NCBI RefSeq assembly: GCF_021130785.1
Contig: NC_060214.1
Coordinates: 7,627,001-7,691,000 of the forward strand
Source: Homalodisca vitripennis
Taxonomy: Eukaryota > Arthropoda > Insecta > Hemiptera > Cicadellidae
Direction of reading: 5' to 3'
Length of the DNA stretch: 64,000 bases
Notes under the pieces: generated by a model
Told to the model about the DNA's origin: nothing
The model's database searches: none
Seen by the model: the letters and a program-made list of their open reading frames with translations, nothing else
In this document: positions 49,420 through 59,628 of the stretch, piece after piece
Numbering within the stretch: the first letter of the stretch is position 1
How the letters are laid out: every line of letters begins with the position of its first letter
Program-made: the position numbers and the translations under genes

Positions 49420-49790
49420 AGTCGTATGCTCAGCATATTGAAGTAGTTCCCCATGTTGGATCATTGAACGAAATCGATTGACAAAAATCAGAAAAAGAAG
49501 AGGACCAAGTATGAAGCCCCGAGGGACACTATGTCATTTCAATTTTATTCGAAACAACATTCAAAATCTTCGCGCGGTTCTCGATCCTTAAGGTAAAGTA
49601 AGTCATAAGAGTAACTCGGAAAAAACCTCAAACGCCGTATTTATCTAACTGGTGCAACATTGTCTCATAGTCCATGCAGTCAATCGATTTGGACAGGTCA
49701 AGAAATATAAGTACACGTTTTCAACCTTCCAATCCATCAATAATATTGTCCACAACATTATTATTCATCAATTGAGGATAATTCGTCTGA
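49420..49790 (-). pseudogene. Second RT fragment (unit B)
   Basis: Copy of 34026-34400. Block B reads VPRGFILGP where unit A has VPQGFILGP, so decay has continued independently. The YAEHTTL remnant is the same. Confidence 0.8.
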
Positions 49791-49838
49791 ATCAAAACTG
49801 AACAAAATTCATAATTTCATTATTTTCATCTTTAATAG

Positions 49839-50076
49839 AAACAGGTTTGAAACATATTTATACACCCTGGAAGAATTTAAATTAGACTTCAGTTACTTGA
49901 ATAGTAAGAATCGTTCTCTATCCAGACTTGCCTTTCTTCAAGACACATTTAAAAAAGTCCCTGTTGCAAATGAAAAATTTTCCAATTTCATTAATGATAC
50001 CAATGAGTACATGTTTAAAATAATGTTGACTAGTTATACTGGCTTGCATGCTATAGGTCTTTCACGTTCTCTTTGA
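49839..50076 (+). CDS. Candidate terminal coding exon or orphan frame, 78 codons (unit B)
   Basis: Same 238-base frame as 34452-34689, with no differences seen, whereas neighbouring DNA shows scattered changes and the upstream tract has lost two bases. Conservation of an open frame in both copies is suggestive but weak, because the two copies are close throughout this part. Confidence 0.35.
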
Positions 50077-50369
50077 GTTCAGTCTCTGAAAAGACTTTCC
50101 TCCTACCTCCTCCAGACCTGCAGGTGCAACACCCAAAAATGAAACCGGTTCCCTATCACGTAAGACTAAGATTCTTTAATTTAAATAATCATTGAAGGGT
50201 AATAGGAAAAATATGTATTAAATCTATTTCCTAATTTTAATTTTTTTTTATCCATATAAGTTTTAGTATCCAGCCTTTTAAACTAGTTTGTAAAACATAA
50301 TGTTCTCGGTCGTCCGAGTTTATAGACTTTAGAATAAAATGAACTAAATTTAAAAACTACATATTAACT

Positions 50370-50534
50370 ACATGTATATGTATATATATACACACATTAT
50401 ATAAGTACTATATATATATATCTAAGTAAATATATAAGTTCGAATCCCGGCGGAGCAGGTACTTTTTGTAATTCAATGTTTATTGAAAAATTAAATAAGG
50501 CTATGGCAATTTATAAAAATTTAATTAATGTAAG

Positions 50535-50583
<49 letters not shown>
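50370..50583. repeat. TA microsatellites flanking a B-box-like fragment (unit B)
   Basis: Counterpart of 34985-35180; the second TA run is about 15 bases longer here. Confidence 0.5.
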
Positions 50584-50586
<3 letters not shown>

Positions 50587-51100
50587 ATTTTTCAAAAAGA
50601 CATGCTTGCACAAAAGAAAACCAATTCATAAGTAAACCTTCTAAAGTATTATTGCGTGATCAATTTCATATTTCCAGATGACATCCAAACATCGTAGAGA
50701 TTTCCTCATCTATACTATGTAAATAATAATGTCACAAATACTTTATAATAATATAAATATCCATCAGGGATTTTTAAAGACCGAAGAAAAAATGACAATG
50801 TTATATCTTTGTTACGAGTGGTGAAATCTTAATTTTCGTTCGTTCAATATTTTCGTCTTTAAATTGTTTCCAAAACAATATTTTCACCCACAATGTACTT
50901 TTTCTAAATTTCTCGATAGGACGCATGATATGTAGGAAACAAATAATGATTTTTTTATCACAGTGCTTAATGTGAGTTTAAGGGTGTCTTTGGTGCCTCT
51001 TAGCCCTTTGAGCTTGAATGGCTATATTAGGGCGAAACCAATTTCGTTTCTTTATATGGTGAATTTATCTTAGCCACAACCCTATTTAGGACAACGTCTT

Positions 51101-51465
51101 CTTTAATAGTGTTGACAAAGTCTGGAGCTGTCACCAATTACCACAGCACCGGGTCTCCAGAGGAGTCCCCCACTCCGACAAAGGAAGGGGTGTAGCCGCT
51201 GCGGCGGCTGGCCGTATATATCTCCATTGATGAGTCTGTATCGGCAGACCGGGCGCTAAATAAGGCGGTACATCAGTGGACTTTCGATCCGATGTTAACG
51301 ATGGTTTCCACTTAACGCCCAGATTACGGTAGACGGGGGCATAAAGCTGCTTGTCCAGCCGTTAGAGGAGACCCCTGCGCGCGACATCGGCCGTCTGGCG
51401 AACTGACCTTTCAAGGTCAAGTTGCCACATACCTGCCAGTGTGTGTGAAAAACTGTTTTGTTAAA
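51101..51465. promoter_or_regulatory. GC-rich conserved island with an FTZ-F1-type site (unit B)
   Basis: Copy of 35720-36050; TGACCTTTCAAGGTCA lies at 51414-51429. I see no difference from unit A over the GC-rich core. Confidence 0.35.
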
Positions 51466-51959
51466 GTGATATCCTCATCAATCATAATAGTTTTCACGGA
51501 ACGGGCTTCGAAAGCTCATTTCACTCTAGAGAATGCCTACTAGCAGATGGACAATCATACATAAAATATAATTTTACTTCCCCTCGGTAGACAAAAGAGA
51601 CATTTTTTCAGCCTTCAATGGCTCTAAGCCATGGCTGGACATTCAAAATGAAAGAACTCATTCTGTATGTAAAAATAACTGTCATGCAAAATTTAATATC
51701 CACATAATATGAACTTTCCCACGAGATATGTTGCTACATTAAAAATGTATTCATTAAGTTGGGTTTCGTAGCAGTATTTAAATAATTAAAGTCTACACAT
51801 TTTTGTTTTCAATGTATGCTACACACATAGTCACCAAAAGATTATTTTATTTGTGTTGGGGTAGTTAGACTACATTTTTTGTGTAATGAGCCACATACTA
51901 AAATCTCATATGAGTATACTCATTATGTTTACAAGTTTGTTTATTCTGCTATTTTCAAG

Positions 51960-52180
51960 TTACCACCATGGTTAACCATAAGACCAAAGTAACGCTCAGC
52001 CATATCCCATGGAGTGACATGCACCATCATCGAACGCAGAGTCGCCTTTATAGATAGAAGCTTCATGCAAAATTACAAGTCTATAGATTGTTCGATTTTG
52101 AGATATCGTACAGACATCAGAAATGAATTTGCCTGCTCCTCGAGTAAATAGGCTTCGCTAACGCTAAGCCAATATTTGTT
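51960..52180 (-). repeat. Dispersed repeat with GGCTTCGCTAACGCTAAGCC end (unit B)
   Basis: Copy of 36540-36790, with more substitutions and a short insertion (near 52065) than the rest of the block. Confidence 0.5.
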
Positions 52181-52599
52181 ATCAAAATATTTTAGTATTG
52201 AAATCATTTCAGGTGTAATCCTTAAATTTCATTCATTTGTATGTTAAACCTTTTAGTAATCAACGAGCTTTCATTACTAAACAATCTATGAAAAGATGTT
52301 GTTTTCCAATACTAACATATATCGCCAGGTCAAACGTGGCTGCAGGCGATCTAGAGAAAACGAAAGCAACAGGGATAGTAAATAAATTACAGAAACTTAT
52401 TACATGTGTTTTATTGAGTAAACACTGACAATAATCAAAGCTATAACAATTTTCAATTTAATTCATAAGAATGCGATGGTTTACTAGAAATTTAAAATAG
52501 ACAACTGTAAAAAACATGTACAGTAACGCGATCTACACGTCGCCGAAAAAAACTAACGTCCTCGAGCAAGATTTCTGTCACAATGGACTTAAGGTCCAT

Positions 52600-52680
52600 T
52601 GGATCTTATTTTAAAGTCAAAGCTACGCATCTGCAACCGAGAGATCTCGTATTCGATTCTTATGGAAGTAAATAAAATTT
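52600..52680 (+). repeat. tRNA-like SINE fragment (unit B)
   Basis: Copy of 37215-37275, with the same degenerate B-box GTATTCGATTCTTATGG. Confidence 0.45.
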
Positions 52681-52750
52681 CCTTTTTATTCTAGCTTGTT
52701 TAACTAAAACACCAAATATATGGCCTTAAAATGTGATTTGTGTTGATTAA

Positions 52751-53016
52751 CAAGAACGTAGCCAGGAAACTATTTTTGGGGAAGGGGGTCCATACAACTT
52801 ATATATTCCCGTAGTGGAGAAAGAGTAAGGCCCCATTTTGTTTCTTACAAAGTTCTTGAACCGTTTCTTTGTTGAGAACGATCTTTCAGCAGTACATGTC
52901 AGTAATACTGAATTATTTAAATAATAATAATTAATTGTTTACTAAAAAAATTGGAAAAATTTTAAAATTTTGGGGGGTCCGGGCCCCTTGGACCCCCATC
53001 GCTGGCTACGTCCTTG
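52751..53016. mobile_element. 266-bp MITE, complete copy
   Basis: It begins CAAGAACGTAGCCAG and ends CTGGCTACGTCCTTG, 15-bp terminal inverted repeats with one mismatch. G/C runs lie just inside the right end (GGGGGGTCC.. and ..GGACCCCC). It has no coding capacity. Other copies are 37358-37495 (truncated by the duplication) and 63406-63599 (inverted, internally shorter). Confidence 0.75.
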
Positions 53017-55200
53017 TGATAAACTACTATAAACTGAACTAATAGCTCCACCCAACTGTATTGAGTACTTTCCATCTAATTTCCAATCAAATTAAAAATT
53101 TCACAAATTTTTTGGCCATTTAATCGAAAGCCTCTACCTCTACTAATTTACACTAATAATGCTTAAACAGTTTGATAGTAGAGTGAAAATAAAATATTAA
53201 TTTTGAAAACAATTTTTTGTAACATTGGATGGTTTTCATGTTCGGAGGAACAGTAAATACTAGATTCGGTATGGAAAGGGGGATAATTTCTCACATCTTC
53301 ACAGAGTTAAAAACGGCATTTCATTCTGCTACATCCGTTGTTTATGTCAAGCCAAAAAACCAGTTAATAACGCCAACAAAAGCGCCTCCACGGATATTAT
53401 ACATTGGTTGACATATGACAGCGCGCCGCGCCATAAAACAATGTTCAAGAGTTGGCACACCTGGTTATCAATTCACGGTGTCCGCCGAACAGCTGACGTG
53501 GACAGACAGCCGTGACGTGTGACTGTGACAAAATCATAACACTTCACTCACCATGTATCTCACTCACTACGTCTGTCTCATTTGTTTCACAGATACACCT
53601 GTCACCCTACTTCACTTCACCTGTTGCCTGATAAAAATTAACACCTCATGCATCCCATATTGTTCTTTTTCGTCGTGATGATTTATTTTCAGAGGCGCTC
53701 CGACTTCTGTCAACGGTTGTCAACAGGTTATGTTGAGCAATTTCGAGGATAGTCTGTCACTTTGCACCCTTACTTATTTAATTTACCTATCTTTGTTTTA
53801 TAACTATTATAATATACACTGTATAAGTATAAACCCATGTAGTTAGTATCGGTGTTCCACTACTACAACAATATGTTAACTAGCATTGCCTGCTCAATGT
53901 TATGTATATGGGTTATACATGCTAGCCTACTATCATTTTAAACTTAAATTAGGACTTGGGTTGGCCCCTTATTCCTAAAAATAATGGCATAAATAGTAAA
54001 TACCAAATGATAAAGGATGCTGTTTATTTACCTTTTCGCTCTTACAGCCAACGTTTTACGCTAAACAGTAACTTATCAGCGCCGCTGATAACAACGAGAT
54101 AAGAAAGCTGAAAGGCGCTATTTTTAGCCATTCGTTAGTTTCTGTCTAGTTGCATGACGCAGATTTAACTCTTGTAAAGTGTCTGAAGATTTTTTTATGT
54201 GTATGCGTGACACAAATTAACTGTAAATTGTTGTTCGGTATTTTCAACCCTTCAGTATTCTCTTATTTTGTTCCGAACCAAATCTAGGGCATCTACAAAT
54301 CGGTTTACTTCTCTAATTCACAAATTTCACGAAAACATAGGTTTTATTCTTACGTATATTACAATTAGGATATCGGCTTTCGAACTAACCACTAAACGAT
54401 GAGTAGTACGAACCTTCAAGAGTGTTGCACCAGTTAACCGTTTATTTATAAAAAAAGTTTGCACATCTCTATTGTGGATATTGAGTATAGCTCCAGTCCA
54501 CCTTCCTCTTAGTGCAGCGTCTGGAATCTTACACTGCCACATACTTGACTCCTGGAATCTGGAGTCATGTTCGTCTGAAGAGATACAATAAGGTTGGCAA
54601 TCATGAAGGTATAAAAAAGGAGTGATGTAAGTGATGAGTCCTGAAAGGCCATCATGTAAAAGCTTCTAGAGAGAGAGGGGGGGGAGAAATTGATAAACAC
54701 ACAGATAGGCTGTTTTTGATGCTACAGATCATCAAACACAATGGAATATGAAAATCAAAAACATGGAACTACGATTTCGTGGCTCTTTTCATTGGTGATA
54801 TAACTATACCTCACAGAAAATTCTTCATCACCAACATGTCCCGCAAGTTACAATTACATACATAAACATTTTCTCGCTTAAGCACCCTGTCTATCGCAAG
54901 CAACAAAACTCTTCCGCACTTTCTTAATACAAGACCATAAGCAAGCAACCCCAAGTACGAGTATATTAACAGTCCGTCAAAATGAGACGGTCATAAATAC
55001 ACCAAAGTCTTTTGAATTCCATGATGTCTTTTAAAGTCACATGACAAGTATAGTAAAACAATAATAAATAATGACCAGAGCATCATCACCAGAAGGTATT
55101 GATCATCTCAGTTCGCTACTTGTACCAGTTTTGCGCAGCTGCCTTCGGTGAAACGAGGACACCTCGCCTCGCAGCTCTGTGCGCTAGAAACAACACCTGT
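53017..55200. other. Spacer with possible regulatory words
   Basis: No gene is supported. Around 53425-53640 the DNA is GC-richer and contains CAGCTGACGTGG, GTGACGTGTGACTG and CACCTGTTG words (E-box and CRE-like). A GATA-type palindrome at 54073-54091 is listed separately. The frames here show no family signature. Confidence 0.3.
54073..54103. promoter_or_regulatory. GATA-site palindrome plus a third GATA word
   Basis: TTATCAGCGCCGCTGATAA is a perfect 19-bp palindrome with 9-bp arms, so it presents two GATAA words on opposite strands. AGATAAG follows at 54097-54103. It looks like a dimeric binding site for a GATA-family factor. Confidence 0.4.
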
Positions 55201-55203
55201 CTC

Positions 55204-55252
55204 TTATCAGAGTTTATCGCCTCTTATCGGCGTTTATCAGCCGTTATCAGGA
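55204..55252 (-). promoter_or_regulatory. Five GATAA words at an exact 10-bp spacing
   Basis: TTATC begins at 55204, 55214, 55224, 55234 and 55244. Three are followed by A (TGATAA on the minus strand, a good GATA-factor site) and two by G. The bases between the words differ, so only TTATC is kept at the 10-bp period. All sites would lie on one face of the DNA helix. It overlaps two unsupported frames (55099-55380 and 55148-55462). Confidence 0.5.
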
Positions 55253-55948
55253 CACCCGGAGCGAAGACAATGGACGGTTTCTTTATTGCCCATGAATCAA
55301 GGTGGTCCACAAGACACATTTTCGACCCCCCTCTCACCCCCCTCCAGTCTGTCCACTCTCGCAAAACAACACCTTATTAATGAGGTGCCAGTAGAGAAGA
55401 CAAACGTTCGGTTTAAAATGGTGCAATTATGTTTGGTTTGTTCCCTCTTTTTACATTCATAAGACATTTGAAATGAAAATGTGTACATATGAAACCGAGC
55501 AAACAATAAAATAACCGAAAATAAGAATATCACGTTTAAAGAATACGTATATAAATTTGAATAGAGGTAATAATTTATGTTCTAAATTAAATTTTTAACG
55601 TGTCATTTTTTAATGTAATCCACGAATAGAAAAATTTAGTTTTCACGAGTCATATTTCAGTTTTAAAATGCTATAAACTTAAGTTATAAATTAATATACA
55701 TGAATTAAAACATCATATACATATGGTGTTATAATAAAAAAATTCGATTTTAAAAATATTACAATTTCCACTACATTGCAATAAACAATTTATAAAATAT
55801 CTTACAGAGTTTTTAATAATCAGATATTGAAGGTTCACCATCGAATTAAACTGAGAAACATAATGGGGCAAATTAAAATGTAGTCTACGCATTATTTTCA
55901 TTATAAATCTTCATTCTAAATTTATGTAGACGTGTAGTGGGTTTATAG

Positions 55949-56178
55949 CAATACAAACAACATTTCCAGCAAATAATGTGGTTATAGAATGTAAAGGAAT
56001 TATGTCTGAGAATGATGAATATGAAACAAGAATTTTCACTTTCACTTTACAGTATCAGGTTACTGTTGACAGCTGTTATGCTGTATTTAAACCCAACAAG
56101 TCCTGCCACAACCCAGGTTGCATAATAGGTGTTGGAGGAGGGCATGTATTATTCATTTTTGTTAGTTTACTTTCATAG
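55949..56178 (+). CDS. Candidate terminal exon of a secreted or membrane protein
   Basis: A TTTATAG acceptor at 55942-55948 precedes a frame open from CAATACAAAC to a TAG at 56176-56178 (2 bases then 75 codons). A stronger acceptor, CACTTTCACTTTACAG, ends at 56052 in the same frame, so a shorter 41-codon exon is equally possible. The peptide has VVIECKG, TFTLQYQVTV, then cysteines in DSCYAVF and KSCHNPGC, and ends with a hydrophobic tail (VLFIFVSLLS), as in GPI-anchored or membrane proteins. I do not recognise it. With the start at 55949 it needs one base from the previous exon, the phase left by 25208-25303, but nothing else links them. Confidence 0.3.
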
Positions 56179-56351
56179 GAAATTACACATATAATATAAG
56201 ATCATCGTGATTTTTTTCCAACATAATACAGAGAAAAAGAACGATGTCTAGTTTTTATTTTGAGGAAGCTCTTTCTACGCCAATGCCGTGTTAATTGATG
56301 ACATCGAACTTCTTTGAGGGAATATATCCAAACCCATTTGCAAATTATCAT

Positions 56352-56425
56352 TGACCTTCCCAGGAATCGAACCTGTGACCTTTAGGTTATAGAGCGGCAG
56401 TCTTAATCGTAAGCTACGGTGAAGA
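56352..56425 (-). repeat. tRNA-derived SINE head
   Basis: On the minus strand: GATCTTCACCGTAGCTTACG, an anticodon-like arm, then GGTCACAGGTTCGATTCCTG with a perfect B-box. It lacks a closed acceptor stem and is followed by unrelated sequence. It shares its leader with the head at 181-250. Confidence 0.6.
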
Positions 56426-56426
56426 T

Positions 56427-56636
56427 CAGAAGCGGGTTCAGCATACAATTTGGGGTGGGGTCACCCGGGGGGAGGGGAAAGGCCTGGATCGTAAAAAAAA
56501 TTTAACGCATTTTATAGTCTAAAATTTGCTTTTTTACAAATTTACGATATTTACAAAATTCCCCCCCCAACAAGTTTTAAATGTTTGGGGGGGGGGTAAT
56601 GACCTTTGTAACGCCCCCCTCTTAAATCCGCTACTG
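56427..56636. mobile_element. 210-bp MITE with imperfect ends
   Basis: The left end CAGAAGCGGGTTCAGC and the reverse complement of the right end, CAGTAGCGGATTTAAG, agree at 11 of 16 positions. Runs of G lie inside the left end and runs of C and G inside the right, as in several invertebrate MITEs with a CAGTAGCGGATT terminus. No coding content. Confidence 0.55.
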
Positions 56637-58660
56637 GTGAATGCAGGCAAAATAAGGATCGTATATTTTTATCAATTATCTTACGTCTCCATCCTTTATT
56701 TATAAATTCACAACAAAATTATCCTTACGCGTTACATCATTGTTCGAGATATCCAAAGAGCCAACACTCACAAAAATACGATGGGCTCTTAATCACATCA
56801 AAAAGCAGCCGGAATGTTCGCGCGGCGCGCTCGTCTGTCAGCGCGGAGTTGACAGGTTCACGGCTTGACAAAGAGAGGTGTGAATTGTCAACAGTACGTC
56901 ACTGTCGAGGCGGACAGGTGACTGATGGAGTGATCACATATGTCCGCGTTGTCACTCATGTGTGTTTGGTATAATACTGCAATGTGTACTGGCCATTGCA
57001 AGTCCTTGACAGCTAGACGGTATGAATAGATCACATTGAATAGTGACACAGACACTTGTAACTAGTCATACAGTGGTAATAAAATATATAGTTGAAAGTC
57101 CATACCGTTCCTAGCTCACCGGAATCGTAGGACCTAGTTCTGTCACTTTCCACATGTCGTCAAATTCAAATGTTTACACGGCGTGTAATAGTATTTTCAT
57201 TGCATTAGATAGTTTATTGATCATTGGTGCAATCTAAATTTAAAGTTAGGCAATAACTTCTTCTATACAATCTGCATTATACTACTAATTAAGCACTTTA
57301 AAAAATAATAATTTTCTAAATTTTAAATATAAACCAATGTTTCTGCCTCTTTGATGAACTTCAGCTGAAAGTATTAACAGCTGTTAAGTATCAATTCACT
57401 TTGTATTACGTGTCGTAGTGCAGTCTGCCGGATCCAATGTAAAACATTACAAAATCAACAACTACTTACAAATGAAAAATTAATAAAAAAAAAAAAATTT
57501 TCCAGTGGACCAAATTGTGAATCTAAACCATTCTCGAATTCCATTGAAAACACACAATAATTTCATCAAAATCGGTCCAGTCGTTTAGGAGGAGTTCAGT
57601 CACATACACAAGAACACAAGAAATATATATATATATAGCCTATATATATATATATATATAAAGATTATCCTGCCGACTTATTCGTTTCACTGAAATTTCG
57701 CATTGAGTAAAAAAGAAAAAAATACAGTGTGGAAATTTTATGTTAAAAGACTGTGCGAAAATTTGATTTTTGGGTTATGTTAACCTCCCCCGCACCCACC
57801 CATCCAGATCACCGGAACGCGAGGTTCTAGTTTCCGCCACCTACCACAAGGCGACAATCCCAAATTTATCAATGGTATACTGCACTTCTTCTACTATAAA
57901 CTGTACAAACTTTGGTTTATCTATATTTCGCTACAAATGTTAAAACGTTCACGTTTGCACTTTCATTTGTAACATAAAAAAGTGAATTAAAACGCATCAA
58001 ATAAGAATCTGATAACTGAATAGCCTACACCATACTAGTGCAGTTCCATCATGAGAAATATACGGATTAAACTTTGACACCTTCAGCTAATCATAAATAA
58101 GGTAGCGTTACTAGCGCTCCTTTCGGTTGTATACCGAACTAGCGGCCATAGCCGAAGAAGAAGAAGAAAAGAATCGTGGCACTTCCACGAAATATGAGTT
58201 TGTAACATACAACTAAGTTTGTAACAATTACCACCAAAGCTGTATGAGCTACGCGTGACCACATACTGCTAATCAATTAATTAATTTTAAAGTTGGATTA
58301 TTTGTTAAAAAAAAGGTTTTGGATTCCTTCACTCTCAAGTGTTTATCCTTCTCATAATTTGTTCCTTTTATGTTGCTGGTAACGTAACGAAAATACTAAC
58401 CTCAAAAATAATCAGTTAATTTTGAACAAATGACTTAGTAACAAGCTTAGTTAAGTGATCACTTAAAATACTCAGTCAAAAGTGCACGTCGTGGTCTCCA
58501 AGGACTGAAATCAGTTACCATTACCAATATGCTTGGTAACCATCATCGTATAGCAGTTAAAAATACACCAACATCAGCTTAATTTCATTTTATCAATTGT
58601 TTTGTCAATGCAAGAGAACTCTGGTTAAATGTCATTGTTACGATGGGTGACATGAAGGTA
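56637..58660. other. Spacer with regulatory-like and dispersed-repeat sequence
   Basis: 56810-56960 is GC-rich with GTTGACA twice and TGTCAAC once, plus CAGGTG words, possibly regulatory. 57330-57399 is a relative of 6162-6230. At 57556-57625 CATCAAAATCGGTCCAGTCG followed by ACACAAGAACACAAGAAATA resembles the 3' tail of RTE-type elements and their SINEs, running into a TA microsatellite (57626-57660). No gene is seen. Confidence 0.45.
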
Positions 58661-58668
58661 TGTCAGAA

Positions 58669-58866
58669 TTGACAGGATAACAGGATTTCCGACTTATGCC
58701 ATCGTAAAAGGTGTAACACAGCGTTTCGAGGATTGGAATCTATTCTCTTCGTCAGGTATATCTCCTCCACCTGACGAAGAGGATAGATTCCAATCCTCGA
58801 AACGTTCTTATACCTTTTGTAACATATAACGGTGGCAAAAGTCCGAAATCCTGTTATCTTGTCAAA
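58669..58866. repeat. 200-bp imperfect palindrome made of two facing hairpin-motif ends
   Basis: The left arm (58669-58757) and right arm (58768-58866) are reverse complements with minor differences, around a loop of about ten bases. Each arm carries TTGACARGATAACAGGATTT at its outer end and the hairpin motif at its inner end. It is a head-to-head dimer of the tail sequence that follows the motif at 33540. Confidence 0.8.
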
Positions 58867-58920
58867 CCTTCTATCGTCAATAACGAACTTTAAACAAAGA
58901 ATATCAGAATTACTGACATG

Positions 58921-58959
58921 ACGTTTCGAGGATTTGTGTCTCCCCTCTTCATCAGGTGT
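58921..58959 (-). repeat. Hairpin motif CTGATGA-A-stem-GAAAC
   Basis: Minus strand: CACCTGATGAA, GAGG, loop, CCTC, GAAACGTCATG. This copy has the unbroken CTGATGA word of the hammerhead core. Confidence 0.6.
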
Positions 58960-59628
58960 TAAATCCTAAACCACAAAATCCTTTCTTGCCATCATTGTTG
59001 TGAGATTTGACATCAATCTGAAGAAAAATGCTGATAATAATCCTAGAACTAAGTGTTAAGTAATTGTTGTATATACATAAATATGGCAACTGTTGGTCCT
59101 TACTATTACTGACTGATATGAATAATTGTCATCCATACAAGAGGATGTCCAAGGAACATTGGCCAAACCTTAATGAAAGCGAATTCCACATCAAGTCAGC
59201 GACGTCCTCAATCTTGACTCGCGTTGTATTTAACTGTGATAAAACAAGGTGGCATTATTTGAATAACACGGGGTCGCGGCTGGCATGTTTACGGGACCGA
59301 TAGCGCCTGTACGGCCTACAGCTAACACCGGCTGATTCCCTCATAATCAGGACACCGATGTGGGATAAATCCCTCAGGTAATCTTCCCTCGAGGTGCGAA
59401 CATAACGCGCTCTTGCTGTACTGGCTATATTAGCGAGGGACAACTTGAAATACTCTTTCGTCACTCACTAGGCTTTTTGAATCAAACTGGACTGCAATAA
59501 TTGTTGTGGTTCGTCTATAAAAAATGGTTGTTTGGTCAAGTGATAAAATCCAGCGGGTTATTTGAAATAAAATTGTGAGATTTTCCACAACCGCATTTTG
59601 TAGCGAAAATTCCAAATTACTTGTAGTT
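58960..59628. other. Spacer with a GC-richer centre
   Basis: 59200-59460 is GC-richer and contains two unsupported opposing frames (79 and 69 codons). A donor-like CTCAG/GTAATC lies at about 59376 but lacks a convincing acceptor. Nothing is recognised. Confidence 0.3.

Larger units (their letters stand above)
37496..52886 (+). repeat. Duplicated block, unit B
   Basis: Second copy of unit A in direct orientation. It is longer mainly because its 107-bp satellite has about 61 units. Sequence from 44810 to about 51600 matches unit A with few changes; 37496-44810 differs by many single-base insertions and deletions; 51650-52500 differs more by substitutions and short indels. It ends within a complete MITE copy whose right part is missing from unit A. 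Confidence 0.95.
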
